From positions 49,948,761-50,012,760 of the forward strand of contig OX365950.1 of the NCBI GenBank assembly GCA_947247005.1: a stretch of DNA of 64,000 nt. The letters are read 5' to 3'. This document shows, piece after piece, positions 60,901 through 64,000 of this stretch. The DNA comes from Spisula solida (Eukaryota; Mollusca; Bivalvia; Venerida; Mactridae). How positions within the stretch are numbered: the stretch's first letter is position 1; every line of letters begins with the position of its first letter. The notes under the pieces are model-generated. The model was not told where the DNA came from, did not search any database, and saw only the letters and a program-made list of their open reading frames with translations. The position numbers and the translations under genes were made by a program.

Positions 60901-61997
60901 GTAAGGTTTCGTACCATTGATTTAGTAAACTTTTCGCTTACTTAAGTCTTCATCTTCATCGTTTGCTGACTGTTGTTGTAAAACATATCGTTTTACTAGT
61001 CTGTATCCATGTTGAAGAGTTATTTTCATTATGACCGACACGGTCTCCCGAATAAGCGACAAGGACCGAAATGAACATACTCGGTCTCTCTAATTAGCGA
61101 CAAGGACCGACACGAACACGTGAAGGTTTTGGGTTGAGACATTTGTAGCATGTTTGTGTTGGAATTACATTAAATGATGCCTATGTGACTTTTTCCAACA
61201 TGTTTATGTTTTCTTAAATTCTTGATGATATTTATGTTAAGTTTTACAGTGTAATCTTACCTGTCTAGTCAGTTACTTATTAGTCTTATTTCTATGTTTC
61301 AGTCTTTTACCAAATGTACCATATGATGGGATAACAACCACACTAAAGGTTAAAACTTCTTGCACGTTTCGTTTTCGATAATCCGAAGGCAAGATATATA
61401 CTATTTTAGATATAGAACGAGGAGGAGATTCGTTCCTTACATCTCTCGAATAAGGGAGAATCTTGTGTATACCCAGGGGCGTAGCCAGGCTTGAATGGAT
61501 GTTACGCACAAAAGCCTTGAAGTGGGTGAGAGGGATGGTGAGTGCCTCATGTTCGTTGAGATTAGGGATAACATGGAAAATGGAATGATTTGTAGGGTAT
61601 AATAACCGGGTAGCTACAAATATTGTATCGTAGTGGGGATAATTTGGGAGGGGTGTCCCCTCCCGTAGAATTTTTTTTCAAGTTTTGAATAAAATAAAGC
61701 AAGAGAAGAGCAACAAAGGGAAACAATCACTTTATTTTAAGAATAAAACGACACATGGATTGCTACCCTTGTTTCTTATAATGAAACATAAGCACTTATC
61801 CATGTGCTATAAAGGGATTCAATCATGCTACCGGTAGTTATCAAAACGAGATATGGTCGATTGCTTACCCCGAGTTGAATATTTTCGCCTTAGAAGAACA
61901 CTATATAATGGCTATGCAGCATGGTACAAAACCAGAAGTTTATTCTCTTTTGTATGGTTTTATTTAATTCTCAAACACCAATCCACGCAATTAACAA
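57999..61997. other. Intergenic, between gene A and gene B
   Basis: No gene on either strand. Elements: a MITE-like fold-back at 58719-58930 and two ~45-bp copies of 'cggtctcnnnaatnagcgac' with aaggaccga at 61035-61125. Otherwise AT-rich. No clear heat-shock element array was found by eye upstream of gene A. Confidence 0.5.
58719..58930. repeat. MITE-like fold-back element
   Basis: ggtatccgtttcatagacat at the left is the inverse of atgtctatgaaacggatccc at the right; inner atcttagctaagat pairs with atcttagcaaa. No ORF. A related end occurs at 46177. Confidence 0.8.
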
Positions 61998-62320
61998 GGT
62001 GGACAGGTGGTCTAGTGGTAAGGGCTACTGACTGCTGATCTGAAGGTTGTGGTTTCAATCCCTACTCCAGCCAGGTCAAAAACAGAAATGCATTTCAGTG
62101 TTTTTCACCTAACATAACCAAATTACTAACATTCTTCGGACGAGACGTTAAGCGAGGTCCCGTGTATGATGCTTTACATCGGCACGTTAAAGAACCAGTG
62201 ATGCTTCTGGAACTGAGGCTTCTTCTGTATCATGCACTATATCCCAAAAACTAAAGTGACTAACATCTTCTGGGGGCCTCGCCCATATGAATTTCCGGTG
62301 GCGAGGATAAATAAAAGCCA
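61998..62320 (+). repeat. Full-length tRNA-derived SINE
   Basis: The tRNA-like head has A box tggtctagtgg (~62008) and B box ggtttcaatcc (~62051). The body has ggacgagacgttaagcgagg and gtatgatgctttacatcggc, and the tail is ccggtggcgaggataaataa. The body matches 15038-15245. It probably belongs to a conserved-core SINE class found in molluscs; I do not assign the core name. Confidence 0.88.
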
Positions 62321-62957
62321 ATAAACAAAAAACATGCAATTAATTCCACATAGGAGTAGTACTTTCATCTTAAGTAAACGTGTATATAGTATACAACAAA
62401 TACCATGATCAATGCTCCTATATCTGGAACACCTCAGGTTCATGGTGTGAGAACCTCAAAGTGAAGTCATTCATTTTCTCAGTAATGAAGATCGTGGTAA
62501 TGTTATGCAGACATTTTATCGAAAGAAACATATTGCTTGTGAAACATTGCAAATGGGTGATTGTGTCATCAATAAAAACAAAAAGGGATACTTATTTTTT
62601 CAAAAATAGTTTACATTTATTGAATACACTCAGCACAAAGCACATGAATACGAAGTACAAACTACACATGTAATTACATAATACATATAAACATATGACT
62701 GTTGATCAAATTGGTTGACAATGACAATATACATGATATGAGGTTCGCACAAGAAGTCGTTTTGTTTCTTTGGTCCAAATGTTAAAGATTCGTTAACAGT
62801 TGTTTATAATGCCACATGTACACTGTCCATGTTTTTAAAACAAACTACTTTTCGCTATTTTATAACTATACACCTATACAGCGTCGAGATGAATATTTGA
62901 GTGTTTCTTGAGTACCACCTTGTCGCATTCCTTGAATAGTGAATACCATTTTCCAAT
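62321..62957. other. 3' flank of gene B
   Basis: AT-rich, containing the 3' UTR of gene B, which is read on the minus strand. Nothing else recognised. Confidence 0.5.
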
Positions 62958-64000
62958 TTAACCCAGAAAATCAAACTTGGCATTTGTCTTCTTCCCAGTT
63001 TTAGTTTCGGTGGCTGTGACATGAAGTTCTGTGTCACTAAAGGTCATCTGTACGGTTGCTGAACGCTCTAATCCTGAACCCTCCAAGTCGATATCAAGTT
63101 TTCCAAGCAGTTCACACTCTACATCGCTGGTGTACGTCGGATCCATTTCTGTGGAAATATACACCTGAAACGAAATGGCTTTTTGGTCAGCTTGTGTTGG
63201 AGTATAAGCCTTCTCAACTTGGGTCTCTCCGACGACGACGGGTTGTCCTATTTCCACATGTTTGCTAAACATATCGTCGCACAATTCCCTACCATCGCTT
63301 GAAGTAAATTTCTTGGATTCGGGATGTCTACCTTCTTCAAATGGAAAAGCTGATTGTACCCCGTATGTAAACCGGCATCTTCTCTCCTCGATTACCGTCG
63401 GATCGTGGCCAAATATCACGGCGCCTTTCAGGACAGCAAGTCCGGGATCAGCCGGTATGATCACCTTCATGTTAGAGAAGTTTTCTTTAATCAACGATTG
63501 CAACATTGGCGAATCTGAAAACCCGCCAACCATCAAGATCGTCGATACATCTTTGACAAGATCCTTCTCAAATAGCGATTTCAGATGTTTGGTGACGTTT
63601 TCGCAGGCATCTTTAAACAGGCCCTTTGCTACACCACCTTCTATTCTTAGCTTGTCACCGACCCATGTTACACGTCCTCGGTACTCGGGGTTTTTCTTGA
63701 TATTTTCATCGATCTTTTCCTTTGTTGATTTTTGGAAAAGAGCGATCGGGACCTTGATAGTGATTTTATCTGTATCTTTCATGTCTGTCTTAAAGTTCCG
63801 CTTTTTAACTTCAAATTCGCGGAACAAACTGATGTAGTCTTCCATGTTCTTTTTTTGGAAATCATTCACTTCATTGTCTCCAATTATACCGGAAAGCATG
63901 TCTCGGAAAGCCTTGTCGATGTAAGTGCCGCCCCAGTTTCCGCCATTGGCAGCGTACAGCTCTTTTATCGAATTATTTGGTTGTACCTCGTGTACTGTGA
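62958..64000 (-). CDS. HSPA12-like: HSPA12-like gene B, terminal exon (partial at right edge)
   Basis: The C-terminal exon of a second HSPA12-like gene, open from the window edge to a TAA at 62958-62960. It begins VHEVQPNNSIKELYAANGG, with NWGGTYIDKAF, and includes ILMVGGFSDSPM, PADPGLAVLKGAVIFGHD and the end AKFDFLG. It aligns without gaps with gene A's last exon over almost its whole length, roughly four in five residues identical. By comparison with gene A its 5' splice junction should lie about 15 bases beyond the window, with earlier exons to the right. Intact in the visible part. Confidence 0.93.
   Translation of the reverse strand, partial: TVHEVQPNNSIKELYAANGGNWGGTYIDKAFRDMLSGIIGDNEVNDFQKKNMEDYISLFREFEVKKRNFKTDMKDTDKITIKVPIALFQKSTKEKIDENIKKNPEYRGRVTWVGDKLRIEGGVAKGLFKDACENVTKHLKSLFEKDLVKDVSTILMVGGFSDSPMLQSLIKENFSNMKVIIPADPGLAVLKGAVIFGHDPTVIEERRCRFTYGVQSAFPFEEGRHPESKKFTSSDGRELCDDMFSKHVEIGQPVVVGETQVEKAYTPTQADQKAISFQVYISTEMDPTYTSDVECELLGKLDIDLEGSGLERSATVQMTFSDTELHVTATETKTGKKTNAKFDFLG

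Noticed and set aside
61998..62070. Functional tRNA gene
   Set aside because: A and B boxes are present, but the sequence continues into a SINE body with a second genomic copy; the cloverleaf stems do not pair cleanly by eye.

Overview
The window is metazoan nuclear DNA: AT-rich, with short phase-consistent exons separated by kilobase introns that are full of minisatellites, fold-back elements and tRNA-derived SINEs. An HSPA12-type HSP70 tandem pair, plus dispersed repeats carrying 'gtccgtccgtcc' and 'ggtcaaggtcaca' modules, points to a mollusc, most likely a bivalve (HSPA12 expansion is known in oysters and scallops). The species cannot be fixed from this sequence.

Region 1, left edge to 44602, plus strand: one long multi-exon gene of the FERM and PDZ domain-containing family (FRMPD1/3/4 group). 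Its 5' end, including any PDZ exon, lies left of the window. I place 15 well-supported coding exons plus the 60-nt exon at 41178-41237. They encode the post-PDZ linker, a complete FERM domain (F1 = exons 2-3, F2 = exons 4-6, F3 = exons 7-9), a long acidic/serine/proline-rich middle and a helical C-terminal domain ending at a TAA at 44600-44602. Every junction keeps frame, giving about 1617 residues within the window. Candidate optional exons whose lengths are multiples of three (57, 24, 39, 33, 27, 21 nt) lie in the introns.

The most unusual structure is at 9279-10175. Thirteen tandem copies of a 69-bp unit each carry a complete 3' splice acceptor plus the first part of the F2-lobe exon. Because 69 is divisible by three and the unit has no stop in the coding frame, splicing to any of the 13 acceptors stays in frame and could add 0 to 12 copies of a 23-residue segment to the FERM domain.

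Region 2, 44603-52147: intergenic, AT-rich, with fold-back elements, a block of ~160-bp tandem repeats (49600-50540) interrupted by a perfect 47-bp-arm hairpin, and a ~970-bp terminal-inverted-repeat element (50814-51783).

Region 3, 52148-57710, minus strand: a complete five-exon HSPA12-like gene (583 residues) with the nucleotide-binding motifs of the HSP70/actin ATPase fold. Its introns carry a minisatellite and a block of ~145-bp repeats rich in AGGTCA half-sites; eight copies of a 23-bp repeat sit just upstream of its start.

Region 4, 57711-62957: intergenic with SINE and MITE-like elements. Region 5, 62958-64000, minus strand: the last exon of a second HSPA12-like gene, a close tandem paralogue of the first, running off the right edge.
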